A stretch of DNA of 38,228 nt, from NCBI RefSeq assembly GCF_002251775.1, contig NZ_NOXX01000191.1:1-38228 (forward strand), written 5' to 3'. The stretch's first letter is position 1; the number at the start of each line of letters is the position of its first letter. A program made the translations under genes and the position numbers. This stretch comes from Flavobacterium aurantiibacter (lineage in GTDB: Bacteria > Bacteroidota > Bacteroidia > Flavobacteriales > Flavobacteriaceae). Shown here in pieces: positions 6,609 to 15,272 of the stretch. The notes under the pieces are model-generated. The model was not told the origin of the DNA. It made no database searches and worked only from the letters and a program-made list of their open reading frames with translations.

Positions 6609-9455
6609 ATGAATACTTCTCAATTTGCTTTACGTCATATCGGACCTCGTGAGGAAGAGGTTTCGCAAATGTTGGAAACAATTGGTGTTGAAAGTGTAGA
6701 TCAGTTGATTTACGAAACTGTGCCAAGTGATATTCTACTAAAAACACCCTTGAATTTGCCGCCAGCGATGAGCGAATTTGAGTATTTAGATCACATAACC
6801 GAACTGGGAAAACAGAATAAAATTTTCGAATCGTACCTTGGTTTGGGATACCACCAGTGCGTAGTTCCGGCGGTTATTCAGCGCAATATTTTTGAAAATC
6901 CGGGTTGGTACACGGCTTACACGCCTTATCAGGCAGAAATTGCACAAGGCCGATTGGAGGCGATTTTGAATTTTCAGACGGTTGCCATAGAATTATCGGG
7001 TATGGAAATTGCGAACGCATCGTTGCTAGACGAAGCAACCGCTGGTGCAGAAGCGATGGCGTTGTTGTTCGATGTTCGGAGTCGCGAGCAAAAGAAAAAT
7101 AACGTGTGTAAATTGTTTGTGAGCGAAGAAATTTTGCCGCAAACTTTATCGGTTTTACAAACACGTGCCACGCCTATTGGTGTTGAAATTGTGGTTGGAA
7201 ATCACGAAACTTTTGATTTTTCGGACGAATTTTATGCCGCGATTTTACAATATCCGGGTAAACACGGACAAATTTTCGACTACGCCGATTTTTGTAAGAA
7301 AGCCAAAGAAAAAGACATTAAAGTAGCTGTGGCTGCTGATATTTTATCGTTAGTAGTGCTTACACCTCCAGGAGAATGGGGTGCTGATGTTGTTTTCGGA
7401 ACTACACAGCGTTTCGGAATTCCGTTGGGCTATGGCGGTCCGCACGCGGCGTACTTTGCCACTAAAGAAGAATACAAGCGTAGCATGCCGGGCAGAATTA
7501 TTGGAGTAACCCAAGACGCCAACGGCAACCGCGCCTTGCGTATGGCTTTGCAAACCCGCGAGCAACACATTAAACGCGACAAAGCCACAAGTAACATTTG
7601 TACAGCTCAGGTATTGTTGGCTGTAATGGCGGGTATGTATGCGGTTTATCACGGACCGAAAGGATTGGCTTTTATTGCTAATCGCGTACATCAATCGGCC
7701 GTAACCATCGTAAATGCCTTGAATAAACTGGGCGTTTACCAAACAAACGATGCGTATTTCGATACCATTGTTGTAAAAGCCGCTGCAGACGTTGTTCGCC
7801 CGATAGCCGAGTCGAAGAAATGTAATTTCTTGTACATCGATGCGCAAACGATTGGTATTTCGGTAAACGAAACGACTTCCATAAAATCGATCAATAAAAT
7901 TATTTCCATCTTCGCAGAAGCAGTTGGCAAAGAAGCTTTTGAAGTTTCATCATTAGATTCTGAAAGCGCGCTACCACAGTCGCTAGCACGAACATCGAAA
8001 TTTTTGACCTACGACGTATTTAACAGCTACCATTCGGAAAGTGCCTTAATGCGTTACATCAAAAAATTAGAGCGCAAAGATTTGGCTTTGAATCATTCGA
8101 TGATTTCCTTGGGATCATGTACCATGAAATTGAATGCTGCTGCAGAAATGTTGCCGCTTTCGATGGCGAAATGGAACAACATTCACCCGTTTGCTCCGGT
8201 AGAACAAGCGCAAGGATATCAGACCATGCTCAAGCGTTTGGAAGAGCAATTGAATGTAGTGACCGGATTTGCAGGAACTACTTTGCAACCCAACTCGGGT
8301 GCGCAAGGCGAATATGCCGGTTTAATGGTCATTCGTGCTTATCACCACTCGCGAGGCGATTTCCACAGAAATGTATGTTTGATTCCCGCTTCGGCACACG
8401 GAACCAACCCTGCTTCGGCGGCGATGGCAGGAATGAAAATTGTGGTTACCAAAACGATGGATAATGGAAACATTGATGTAGCCGATTTGCGCGAAAAAGC
8501 AACGCAATACAAAGACGAGCTGAGCTGTTTGATGGTTACTTACCCGTCGACACACGGCGTTTACGAAAGTGCCATTCGCGAAATTACCGGAATTATTCAC
8601 GAGAACGGCGGACAGGTTTATATGGATGGCGCCAACATGAATGCACAAGTTGGATTAACGAATCCGGCTACTATTGGTGCCGACGTTTGTCACCTGAATT
8701 TACATAAAACCTTTGCGATTCCGCACGGCGGTGGCGGACCAGGCGTTGGCCCTATTTGCGTAGCTGCGCATCTAGTTCCGTTTTTACCGAGCAATCCGGT
8801 TATTGAAACCGGAGGTTCTCAGGCAATTACCGCCATTAGTGCAGCTCCTTGGGGATCGGCTTTGGTATGCTTGATTTCTTACGGATACATTTGTATGCTA
8901 GGTTCGGAAGGACTTACCGAAGCTACGAAAATTGCCATCTTGAATGCAAATTACATGAAGGCTCGTTTGGAAGCGCACTATCCGATTTTATATACTGGTG
9001 AACGCGGACGTGCAGCTCACGAAATGATTTTAGATTGCCGTGCCTTCAAAGCAAACGGAATCGAAGTTACTGACATTGCAAAACGATTAATGGACTATGG
9101 TTTCCATGCGCCAACGGTATCATTTCCTGTTGCTGGAACCTTGATGATCGAACCTACGGAAAGTGAAGATCAAGCTGAATTGGATCGTTTTTGCGATGCC
9201 ATGATTGCGATTCGTGCGGAAATTGCTGCTTCAAGTGCAGAGGAACCAAACAATCCATTGAAAAACGCACCGCATACCTTACCAATGCTTACCAGCGATA
9301 CGTGGTCGTTTCCGTATAGTCGAGAAACGGCTGCTTTCCCATTGCCTTATGTGGTGGAAAACAAGTTTTGGCCATCGGTTCGACGCGTGGATGATGCGTA
9401 TGGCGACAGAAATTTAGTTTGTTCGTGCGCCCCGATCGAAGCGTATATGGAATAA
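6609..9455 (+). CDS. gcvP: Glycine dehydrogenase (aminomethyl-transferring), P protein
   Basis: This is the PLP enzyme of the glycine cleavage system. It decarboxylates glycine and passes the aminomethyl group to the lipoyl arm of the H protein; it is cytosolic. The product is a single 948-residue chain with both halves fused, the usual form in Bacteroidota. The N-terminal half begins FALRHIGPREEEVSQML and contains the ATAGAEAMALLF and YGGPHAAYFA regions. The C-terminal half holds SLGSCTMKLNAAAEM, PNSGAQGEYAGL, SAHGTNPASA and NLHKTFAIPHGGGGPG, in which K700 is the PLP lysine. It closes with SAEEPNNPLKNAPHT, typical of the family. gcvT and gcvH are not in the window. A terminator-like hairpin follows at 9538. 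Confidence 0.98.
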   Translation: MNTSQFALRHIGPREEEVSQMLETIGVESVDQLIYETVPSDILLKTPLNLPPAMSEFEYLDHITELGKQNKIFESYLGLGYHQCVVPAVIQRNIFENPGWYTAYTPYQAEIAQGRLEAILNFQTVAIELSGMEIANASLLDEATAGAEAMALLFDVRSREQKKNNVCKLFVSEEILPQTLSVLQTRATPIGVEIVVGNHETFDFSDEFYAAILQYPGKHGQIFDYADFCKKAKEKDIKVAVAADILSLVVLTPPGEWGADVVFGTTQRFGIPLGYGGPHAAYFATKEEYKRSMPGRIIGVTQDANGNRALRMALQTREQHIKRDKATSNICTAQVLLAVMAGMYAVYHGPKGLAFIANRVHQSAVTIVNALNKLGVYQTNDAYFDTIVVKAAADVVRPIAESKKCNFLYIDAQTIGISVNETTSIKSINKIISIFAEAVGKEAFEVSSLDSESALPQSLARTSKFLTYDVFNSYHSESALMRYIKKLERKDLALNHSMISLGSCTMKLNAAAEMLPLSMAKWNNIHPFAPVEQAQGYQTMLKRLEEQLNVVTGFAGTTLQPNSGAQGEYAGLMVIRAYHHSRGDFHRNVCLIPASAHGTNPASAAMAGMKIVVTKTMDNGNIDVADLREKATQYKDELSCLMVTYPSTHGVYESAIREITGIIHENGGQVYMDGANMNAQVGLTNPATIGADVCHLNLHKTFAIPHGGGGPGVGPICVAAHLVPFLPSNPVIETGGSQAITAISAAPWGSALVCLISYGYICMLGSEGLTEATKIAILNANYMKARLEAHYPILYTGERGRAAHEMILDCRAFKANGIEVTDIAKRLMDYGFHAPTVSFPVAGTLMIEPTESEDQAELDRFCDAMIAIRAEIAASSAEEPNNPLKNAPHTLPMLTSDTWSFPYSRETAAFPLPYVVENKFWPSVRRVDDAYGDRNLVCSCAPIEAYME

Positions 9456-9537
9456 AAAAACAGCGGAAAAATTTACATTTTCTTAACGATTCATTAAGAA
9501 TTCTGAGATTTCTGTAAATCATCAAATAAATTATACC

Positions 9538-9580
9538 AAAAGGGAATTTTAGCGTTAATTTAGCTGAATTCCCTTTTTTT
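9538..9580 (+). terminator. gcvP intrinsic terminator abutting the next start codon
   Basis: AAAAGGGAATT at 9538-9548 pairs perfectly with AATTCCCTTTT at 9567-9577, and the T-run continues to 9580. Inside the loop, AGC at 9551-9553 can pair with GCT at 9563-9565. This looks like a standard intrinsic terminator for gcvP. It ends only five bases before the ATG at 9586, so it also occupies the whole ribosome-binding region of the next gene. Confidence 0.7.
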
Positions 9581-9585
9581 CAACC

Positions 9586-10644
9586 ATGAATATAGCAATA
9601 CTAGGAAGCGGATCATTTATTCCGGAGAACATCTTGCGCAATGAAGATTTTGCAAACACGCAATTTCTCAACGAAGATGGTACTCCACTACCGGCTACTC
9701 CTGAAGTAGTTGTTCGAAAATTCAAAGAAATTACAGGTATAGAAGAGCGCCGATATGCTGATAAAGATGTTACTGCCTCGCAAATGGGTACTATTGCGGC
9801 TCAGCGCGCATTAGCAAAATCGGGTATCGACCCTGAAACGCTCGACTACATAATTTTGGCACACAACTTTGGCGACGTGCGCTACGGAGCTATTCAATCG
9901 GATATATTACCAAGTTTGGCTTCGCGAGTAAAGCAAGAATTACAGATCAAGAATCCGAAATGTGTGGCATACGACATCTTGTTTGGTTGCCCGGGTTGGT
10001 TAGAAGGCGTTATTCAAGCTTACGCGTTTATCAAGGCTGGATTAGCAAAACGCTGTTTGGTTATTGGAACGGAAACCTTGTCGCGCGTGGTCGATCCGTT
10101 TGATCGCGATTCGATGATTTATTCCGATGGTGCTGGTGCCACGGTTATTGGCGCGCACGAAGGAGATTCGGCTATTTTAGGCATGGCTTCGGCAACCTAT
10201 GCGTTAGAGGAAGCGGGTTATTTATTTTTTGGTCCGTCGAACGAAAAACAGGCGCATCGCGATATTCGGTACATTAAGATGTACGGAAGAAAAATCTATG
10301 AATTTGCTTTGAGTAAGGTTCCGCAGGCGATGAAAGACTGTATTGATGCGAGTCCGTACAAGGTAACCGACATCAAGAAAATACTCATTCATCAAGCAAA
10401 TGAAAAGATGGATGAAGCAATTATCCAACGTTTTTACAAGCTACACGGACAAACGCCACCGCCGAATATCATGCCGATGAGCATCCACAAATTGGGCAAC
10501 AGCAGTGTAGCAACCATTCCTACTTTATTTGATTTACTGGTACAAGAAAAAATCGAAAATCACGAGTTAGTTCCCGGCGACATTATCATGTTTGCTTCTG
10601 TTGGAGCGGGCATGAACGTGAATTGTATGTTGTATCGGTATTAG
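9586..10644 (+). CDS. 3-oxoacyl-ACP synthase III family protein (FabH-like)
   Basis: This is a thiolase-fold condensing enzyme of the KAS III type (352 residues, somewhat longer than E. coli FabH at 317). The catalytic triad is visible: C135 in FGCPGWLEG, H269 in ILIHQANEKMDEAI and N305 in HKLGNSSVATIP. SDGAGATVIG near residue 185 and FASVGAGMNVNCML at the C-terminus match the conserved glycine-rich loops. It would condense an acyl-CoA starter with malonyl-ACP to begin fatty acid synthesis. Flavobacteria often carry several such paralogues, and this one could serve a specialised lipid or pigment pathway. No fatty acid genes adjoin it, so I do not assign fabH. Confidence 0.87.
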   Translation: MNIAILGSGSFIPENILRNEDFANTQFLNEDGTPLPATPEVVVRKFKEITGIEERRYADKDVTASQMGTIAAQRALAKSGIDPETLDYIILAHNFGDVRYGAIQSDILPSLASRVKQELQIKNPKCVAYDILFGCPGWLEGVIQAYAFIKAGLAKRCLVIGTETLSRVVDPFDRDSMIYSDGAGATVIGAHEGDSAILGMASATYALEEAGYLFFGPSNEKQAHRDIRYIKMYGRKIYEFALSKVPQAMKDCIDASPYKVTDIKKILIHQANEKMDEAIIQRFYKLHGQTPPPNIMPMSIHKLGNSSVATIPTLFDLLVQEKIENHELVPGDIIMFASVGAGMNVNCMLYRY

Positions 10645-10683
10645 AGATTGAGAGATTTCGAGATTTCGAGATTTCGAGATTTG
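10644..10683 (+). repeat. Tandem octamer repeat GAGATTTC
   Basis: GAGATTTC is repeated exactly at 10652, 10660 and 10668, flanked by imperfect units GAGATTGA at 10644 and GAGATTTG at 10676. It starts in the last base of the KAS III stop codon. Short arrays like this are prone to slippage, so copy number may vary between strains. Confidence 0.9.
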
Positions 10684-10963
10684 AAGATTGAGAGATTTAA
10701 GAAAATAGAAAAAATAGAAAAAAGCGAAAAAAGGGAAAAAAGGGAAAGAAGTTTTAATTAGATCCCAAGATACTATCTAAAAAGTAGCACAATGTTTCAC
10801 GAGCTTTTTCACGAAGGACACGATGTTTTCTTCGAAGGGCTCTAGCACCGACGATACGCGGGATCAGGCGGCAAACATGAAACGTAAAATGTTGAATATC
10901 AACAAGTCTTAATACTCAAATCTTAATACTAAAAGTCTTTGCGCTTAGCAAGCAACAAAGCGC
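10645..10963. other. 319-base intergenic region with simple repeats
   Basis: This lies between convergent genes. It begins with tandem octamers (10644-10683, listed separately). An A/G-only tract follows at about 10684-10750, built from loose repeats of GAAAAAA and GGGAAAAAA. TCTTAATACT occurs twice, at 10907-10916 and 10921-10930. A 6-bp hairpin, GCGCTT at 10941-10946 with AAGCGC at 10958-10963, sits immediately after the stop of the minus-strand gene and may help terminate it. I see no supportable gene. Confidence 0.7.
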
Positions 10964-12724
10964 TTACTGCTTCACTACTTTTCGAACCGCAGTAGCCCCA
11001 GTATTATCGGTTGCTCTTAACATATAAACGCCCGCTGCCAACGAACTGCAATTCAATTGATGCGTACCTATATCTAAGCTGCCCTGTTGCACTACTACAC
11101 CGTTTACATTGCAAAGCTCGTAGGTAAGGTTCTGTAACACACGTAGCGATAGTAGCTCAGTAATTGGATTTGTTCCCACTTCAAATATGTCGGAACCATC
11201 TATACTTTCGGTTGCCAACGGACTACAAACCTCCGTGGACCATTTTGCAAGGAAAAAATCGCTGTCGCCACCATAACTCGGAACCGACTCCGATGCTGTA
11301 GGGGTTAATGTACCAGTGAATTTACCACCCACCAACATATCACCCGAAGCGTCGAACGCAATTTTGGTAACTAAACCCGTAGAGCCCACCGTGGCTGGCA
11401 TGTGAATAATAGATGTGGCAGCACCCGTAGCCTTGTTAAAAGTAACGACTGTAGCTCGAGTGCCGTTTCCTGCGGCACCAATAGTCTGTGAAAGGCCACT
11501 CCAAGTAATATTCTGAAAACTATAACCGCCCCAAACCAGTTCGGTTGGCGTACTCGTTAAGGTACCGTAGCCCTCGGTGTTTCTATTACTTAAACTATGC
11601 CAAATAACTTGATCGGCTGTGGGGTTTAATTTCATAACAAATCCTCCCGGCAAGCCTGAATTTGAAACTCCTAAAAATGTAGTGGTTCCTAAACCAAAAA
11701 ACCTACCTCCCGTATAAATATTGTTCTCGCTATCAAATTCCAATCCATAAAAATTAATCAGATTACCCGGAGGGGTACCGGTGTCTTGACGCATCCATTG
11801 AAACTCACCCTGATCGTTAAAGCAGGCTATAAACGACGTATGGCTCATTACCTCTCCACCATAGGTTATCGGAGTACTGTTGTTAAAATCGTTGCCTGTG
11901 AAATAGTAATAGCCATTATAGGGATTGCGGTAGAAATCGCCGCCTTGTACATTATGAACAATACCTTCCAAATTGGTGCCGCTCAAAAAATTTCCATTAG
12001 TATCGTATTTAAAAACATTATATGCCTTTTCTCCATAAGTATTTACAAAAGCTCCGTCTGCAAAACTCGAACCCGAAGCACAAATCATTAACCAATACAA
12101 ATTCCCTTGTGAATCGACCTCTAAACCGCCCTGAATACCGGATAAACCGAGGCTCGTCTGGAAATTGCTATTGGCCTGAGGGCGTCTAATCCACAACAAA
12201 TCGCCGTCGCTCGAAAACTTCGCAATAAAATGCGGGCTACATGAAGTAGAGCTCTGATCAAAGATATAATCGGTACCAATGCGTGCCGGCAGCTGATTTG
12301 CTGGATTGCAATTGCTAAAACTTCCCGCTACATACACATTGCCCGAACCGTCGATTTCCAACTCACCTATGCGTTCGCGACTGCCACCCCCGAAAACCTT
12401 GGTCCAGCGCAAAACACCACTACAGGTAAAACTGGCTAAAACAACATCGTAGGGCGTGGTTGTATCGTTATATGTAGTAATCGAAACGCCATCTACTTTA
12501 GAATTAGTACGGCCTAGGGTGCTGAGTACATAATAATTCTTCTGCGCATCGGTAACTATAGAGTAAACTTCCTCCATACGATTGAATGGAGGATCGCCGT
12601 TTAAGTTATTTGTTCCCCCGCCGTGTTTGGTCCATTGCCACGACTGCCCCTGCATACTAAAACCACACAACAGTACTAACACACTGACCAAAACTACTGT
12701 TTTACTATTTTTTGAACGTTCCAT
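10964..12724 (-). CDS. Secreted SBBP-type beta-propeller protein with T9SS C-terminal sorting domain
   Basis: This 586-residue protein has an N-terminal signal peptide (hydrophobic core about residues 9-25, ending SMQGQS). The body is built of repeated blades of the type seen in SBBP (seven-bladed beta-propeller) proteins. Examples are VLASFTCSGVLRWTKVFGG, IDGSGNVYVAGSF, AKFSSDGDLLWIR and FDSENNIYTGGRFFG. The last 75 residues are a Por secretion system C-terminal domain: LSLRVLQNLTYELCNVNGVV, then SLAAGVYMLRATDN and the terminal KVVKQ. It is therefore a likely outer-surface or secreted T9SS substrate. No enzymatic motif is visible. Its clients, PorU and PorV, are encoded 10 kb away. Confidence 0.88.
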   Translation of the reverse strand: MERSKNSKTVVLVSVLVLLCGFSMQGQSWQWTKHGGGTNNLNGDPPFNRMEEVYSIVTDAQKNYYVLSTLGRTNSKVDGVSITTYNDTTTPYDVVLASFTCSGVLRWTKVFGGGSRERIGELEIDGSGNVYVAGSFSNCNPANQLPARIGTDYIFDQSSTSCSPHFIAKFSSDGDLLWIRRPQANSNFQTSLGLSGIQGGLEVDSQGNLYWLMICASGSSFADGAFVNTYGEKAYNVFKYDTNGNFLSGTNLEGIVHNVQGGDFYRNPYNGYYYFTGNDFNNSTPITYGGEVMSHTSFIACFNDQGEFQWMRQDTGTPPGNLINFYGLEFDSENNIYTGGRFFGLGTTTFLGVSNSGLPGGFVMKLNPTADQVIWHSLSNRNTEGYGTLTSTPTELVWGGYSFQNITWSGLSQTIGAAGNGTRATVVTFNKATGAATSIIHMPATVGSTGLVTKIAFDASGDMLVGGKFTGTLTPTASESVPSYGGDSDFFLAKWSTEVCSPLATESIDGSDIFEVGTNPITELLSLRVLQNLTYELCNVNGVVVQQGSLDIGTHQLNCSSLAAGVYMLRATDNTGATAVRKVVKQ

Positions 12725-13102
12725 GGATGGTTGTTTAATAGAATTCTTTTGGAAAGATACAAAAAGTTAGGTTCGGTCTTTAAACTGGGAAGGTAAGAAA
12801 AGTTGTGTGGTTGATATAATTCGTTGGATGCTCCACGATAATCCCCTCAAAAGTGTCGAAAATCCATACCCTTCCAAATCCACGTTTTCTCTAATGAAAT
12901 AGTCAATTTCTTCAACCTAAATCACCATCCCAAGCCACTCCAAACCCACTTTCCTTTCCGTTCCTCATACTCCAAATCCATAAACTGCATTTTTTATTTC
13001 AGGAAACTGACAATTTCAAAAAGTGATCGCTGCCATACCACCCGTAAACTCAATTCCATCAGCTAAAATATTTCCCCTACTTTTGCCACAAAACTTAAAA
13101 AC
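12725..13102. other. 378-base intergenic region between divergent genes
   Basis: The region separates the minus-strand T9SS cargo gene from the plus-strand methyltransferase. Its middle part, about 12885-12985, is rich in C and T on the plus strand and depleted in G. I see no ORF with coding character. At the right end TACTTTTG at 13078-13085 is a promoter-like element. At the left end, the minus strand carries TATCTTTC near 12750, one base off the -7 consensus. Confidence 0.6.
13078..13085 (+). promoter_or_regulatory. Candidate -7 promoter element of the methyltransferase operon
   Basis: TACTTTTG matches TAnnTTTG exactly and lies 17 bases before the GTG at 13103. The implied transcription start near 13091 leaves a leader of about 12 bases and supports the GTG start. 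No convincing TTG -33 element is present. Confidence 0.4.
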
Positions 13103-13627
13103 GTGTACGAGCATACGTATCCCAAAAAACGATTCGAAAAAACACTGGCGTTTGTAAAGAAACACTTGCCTGCGCATTGCCACATTCTAGATCTAGGCGT
13201 AGAAAATCCACTAGGCGAACTTCTCAAAAAAGAAGGCTTTAACGTGCAAAATACCTCTGGCGAAGATCTAGATCTACACCAAGACGGATTACACATAAAC
13301 GCCGATGCAGTAACTGCCTTTGAAATTTTCGAACATTTACTCAATCCGTTTACCGTACTGCAAAACGTAAGGAGCAACAAACTCGTGGCTTCTGTGCCGT
13401 TGCGTCTGTGGTTTTCACCGGCGTATCGTTCTAAAAACGATCCGTGGGACCGACACTTCCACGAATTTGAAGATTGGCAATTCGATTGGCTGCTCGAAAA
13501 AGCCGGCTGGAAAATCATCGCCACAGAAAAATGGACACACCCGGTGAATAAAATCGGTATCCGACCGCTGTTGCGCCGATTTACTCCACGCTATTACATC
13601 GTCTACGCGGAACGAATTAACACATAG
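13103..13627 (+). CDS. Small class I SAM-dependent methyltransferase-like protein
   Basis: The product is 174 residues. HILDLGVENPLGELLKKEG near residues 27-45 resembles motif I of Rossmann-fold methyltransferases. ITSGEDLD-like text follows near 50-57, and AFEIFEHLLNPF near residue 70 resembles the post-II region of methyltransferase family 11. The typical GxGxG is degenerate. The start is a GTG at 13103, chosen because the TYPKKRFEKTL N-terminus begins there and a promoter-like element lies just upstream. It ends three bases before the glycosyltransferase start, so both probably act in one pathway of glycan or lipid modification. The substrate is unknown. Confidence 0.72.
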   Translation: MYEHTYPKKRFEKTLAFVKKHLPAHCHILDLGVENPLGELLKKEGFNVQNTSGEDLDLHQDGLHINADAVTAFEIFEHLLNPFTVLQNVRSNKLVASVPLRLWFSPAYRSKNDPWDRHFHEFEDWQFDWLLEKAGWKIIATEKWTHPVNKIGIRPLLRRFTPRYYIVYAERINT

Positions 13628-13630
13628 CAC

Positions 13631-14479
13631 ATGAAAATTGCCGTTGTTGTTCCCGCACATAACGAAGAGCCGTTTATTGGTATTCTTATAAACAGCCTAC
13701 TCGCGCAAACCCGACAGCCGGATCAAGTTGTAGTTGTTTCCGATCACAGCACCGACAATACTGTTGAAGCCGCTCGATACGCTTCCCAAAATCATCCAAA
13801 TTTTACGGTGATCGAACGTAAATCATCCGCAACTCACGAACCAGGATCTAAAGTAATACGCGCCTTTCAGGAAGGTTTGCAACAGGTTGAACCCGATTTT
13901 GATGTCATCGTAAAACTCGATGCCGATTTAGATTTACCTCCAAACTACTTCTATTGGTTGGAAACTGTTTTCAAAAATCCAAAGGTCGGAATTGCCGGTG
14001 GCCAAGCAGCTATCGAAGTAAACGGAAGCTGGGAAGTAGAACGACTCACCGACAACGATCATGTTCGAGGCGCTTTTAAAGCATACAGCAAAAACTGTTT
14101 CGAGAAAATTGGCGGTTTGAAAGCCGCTATGGGTTGGGATACCGTCGATGAACTTTTGGCAAAATTCTACGGCTTTGATGTTATTGTCAACGAAAATCTC
14201 ATCGTAAAACACCTAAAACCAACCGGTTTCAGCTACAATAAAAAAGCAGCAAAAACCCAAGGCGAAGCGTTTTATAGCCTGGGATACGGATTTTTACTCA
14301 CAGCAATCGCCTCTCTGAAGCTTGCACTACGCAAGAAAAAACCAACCTTAGTTTTTCCATACTTGACCGGCTTTTTAGCTGCTTCCCTTTCGGCGAAAGC
14401 CAAATTAGTAACCGCCGAACAAGCCCGCTTTATAAAATCGTATCGCTGGAAAAAAATTAAGCAGAAACTATTTGGATGA
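13631..14479 (+). CDS. Family 2 glycosyltransferase
   Basis: This 282-residue GT-A fold enzyme opens with IAVVVPAHNEEPFIGILINS, the classical GT2 N-terminus. It carries VVVVSDHSTDNT near residues 33-44 and a metal/nucleotide-binding DAD at residues 97-99 (VKLDADLDLPP). WDTVDELLAKFYGF near 175 corresponds to the acceptor-side ED-type motif. The C-terminal third has a hydrophobic segment (LGYGFLLTAIASLKLAL) that may contact the membrane. It would transfer a sugar from a nucleotide donor to a cell-envelope acceptor; the identity is unknown. The stop overlaps a downstream 17-codon ORF (ATGA). It shares an operon with the methyltransferase and mlaEF. Confidence 0.9.
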   Translation: MKIAVVVPAHNEEPFIGILINSLLAQTRQPDQVVVVSDHSTDNTVEAARYASQNHPNFTVIERKSSATHEPGSKVIRAFQEGLQQVEPDFDVIVKLDADLDLPPNYFYWLETVFKNPKVGIAGGQAAIEVNGSWEVERLTDNDHVRGAFKAYSKNCFEKIGGLKAAMGWDTVDELLAKFYGFDVIVNENLIVKHLKPTGFSYNKKAAKTQGEAFYSLGYGFLLTAIASLKLALRKKKPTLVFPYLTGFLAASLSAKAKLVTAEQARFIKSYRWKKIKQKLFG

Positions 14480-14529
14480 ACAAGACTCAGAGTAGAATTA
14501 CTACCTTTACTCTAATTGAAATGCTATGA
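14476..14529 (+). pseudogene. 17-codon ORF ending in a prepilin motif (probable gene remnant)
   Basis: The ORF reads MNKTQSRITTFTLIEML and stops. FTLIEML is the hallmark of type IV pilin and pseudopilin N-termini: Phe at +1 after the prepilin-peptidase cut and Glu at +5. It is preceded by a short basic, polar leader, although -1 is Thr rather than Gly or Ala. The hydrophobic helix that should follow is missing. Its start overlaps the GT2 stop (ATGA at 14476-14479), and its stop overlaps the mlaE start (ATGA at 14526-14529). The likeliest reading is the 5' end of a former prepilin gene truncated by a deletion and retained as a coupling ORF. Chance resemblance cannot be excluded. Confidence 0.5.
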
Positions 14530-15272
14530 TGTTATTGCGCTATCTGACTCAAATGGGTCGGTATTTTTTAATGATCAAAGAGGTTTTCAACAAACCAACT
14601 AAATGGTCGGTTATGAAAGGACTCATCCTTAAAGAAGTCGATGATCTGATAATCGACTCGTTAGGAATTGTATGCTTCATTTCCTTCTTCGTAGGCGGTG
14701 TGGTTTCGATACAAACGGCTCTAAACCTCACTAATCCCTTGATTCCCAAATATCTTATTGGTTTCGCAACCCGACAATCCATTATTCTCGAATTTGCACC
14801 CACATTTATTTCGATTATCATGGCCGGAAAAATGGGTTCGTTCATTACATCCAGCATCGGAACCATGCGCGTTACCGAACAAATCGATGCGCTCGAAGTT
14901 ATGGGCGTTAATTCTCTAAACTACCTAGTTTTTCCAAAAATCATAGCCCTGCTTTTGTATCCGTTTGTGATCGGAATCTCGATGTTTCTCGGCATTTTCG
15001 GAGGTTACGTCGCAGCAGTTTATGGCGGCTTTGCCAGCAGTGCCGACTTTATTGCTGGAACTCAAAACGAATTTATCCCCTTTCACATCGCCTATGCCTT
15101 CATAAAAACGTTCATCTTTGCTATTTTACTCGCAACAATACCGAGTTTTCACGGCTACTATATGAAAGGTGGCGCACTAGAAGTCGGTAAAGCATCGACC
15201 GTTTCCTTCGTATGGACATCGGTTACCATCATTACCATGAATTACATTCTAACTCAAATGCTGCTGACATGA
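14526..15272 (+). CDS. mlaE: MlaE-family lipid ABC transporter permease
   Basis: This is a 248-residue integral inner-membrane permease of the MlaE/YrbE family. GGVVSIQTALNL near residue 57 and ATRQSIILEFAPTFISIIMAGKMGS near 82-107 are family signatures. GTMRVTEQIDALEVMGVNSL is the hallmark cytoplasmic coupling helix. Five to six transmembrane segments are visible. With MlaF it would move phospholipids across the envelope for outer-membrane asymmetry. No MlaD-type MCE protein is in the window; in many Bacteroidota it is encoded elsewhere. The start overlaps the 17-codon ORF, and the stop overlaps mlaF by 4 bases. I chose the ATG at 14526; the ATG at 14521 only codes the last codons of the small ORF. 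Confidence 0.92.
   Translation: MMLLRYLTQMGRYFLMIKEVFNKPTKWSVMKGLILKEVDDLIIDSLGIVCFISFFVGGVVSIQTALNLTNPLIPKYLIGFATRQSIILEFAPTFISIIMAGKMGSFITSSIGTMRVTEQIDALEVMGVNSLNYLVFPKIIALLLYPFVIGISMFLGIFGGYVAAVYGGFASSADFIAGTQNEFIPFHIAYAFIKTFIFAILLATIPSFHGYYMKGGALEVGKASTVSFVWTSVTIITMNYILTQMLLT

Noticed and set aside
7350..7847. 165-codon open frame opposite gcvP
   Set aside because: It is entirely antisense to the conserved gcvP frame and has no recognisable motif.
9456..9537. Glycine riboswitch near gcvP
   Set aside because: The gcvP leader is too short for a riboswitch. The downstream region shows only the terminator stem, with no tandem aptamer-like structure.
10792..10845. 17-codon ORF containing HELFH in the intergenic region after KAS III
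   Set aside because: The HExxH resemblance comes from repeated CACGA text. There is no promoter, coupling or downstream coding sequence to support it.
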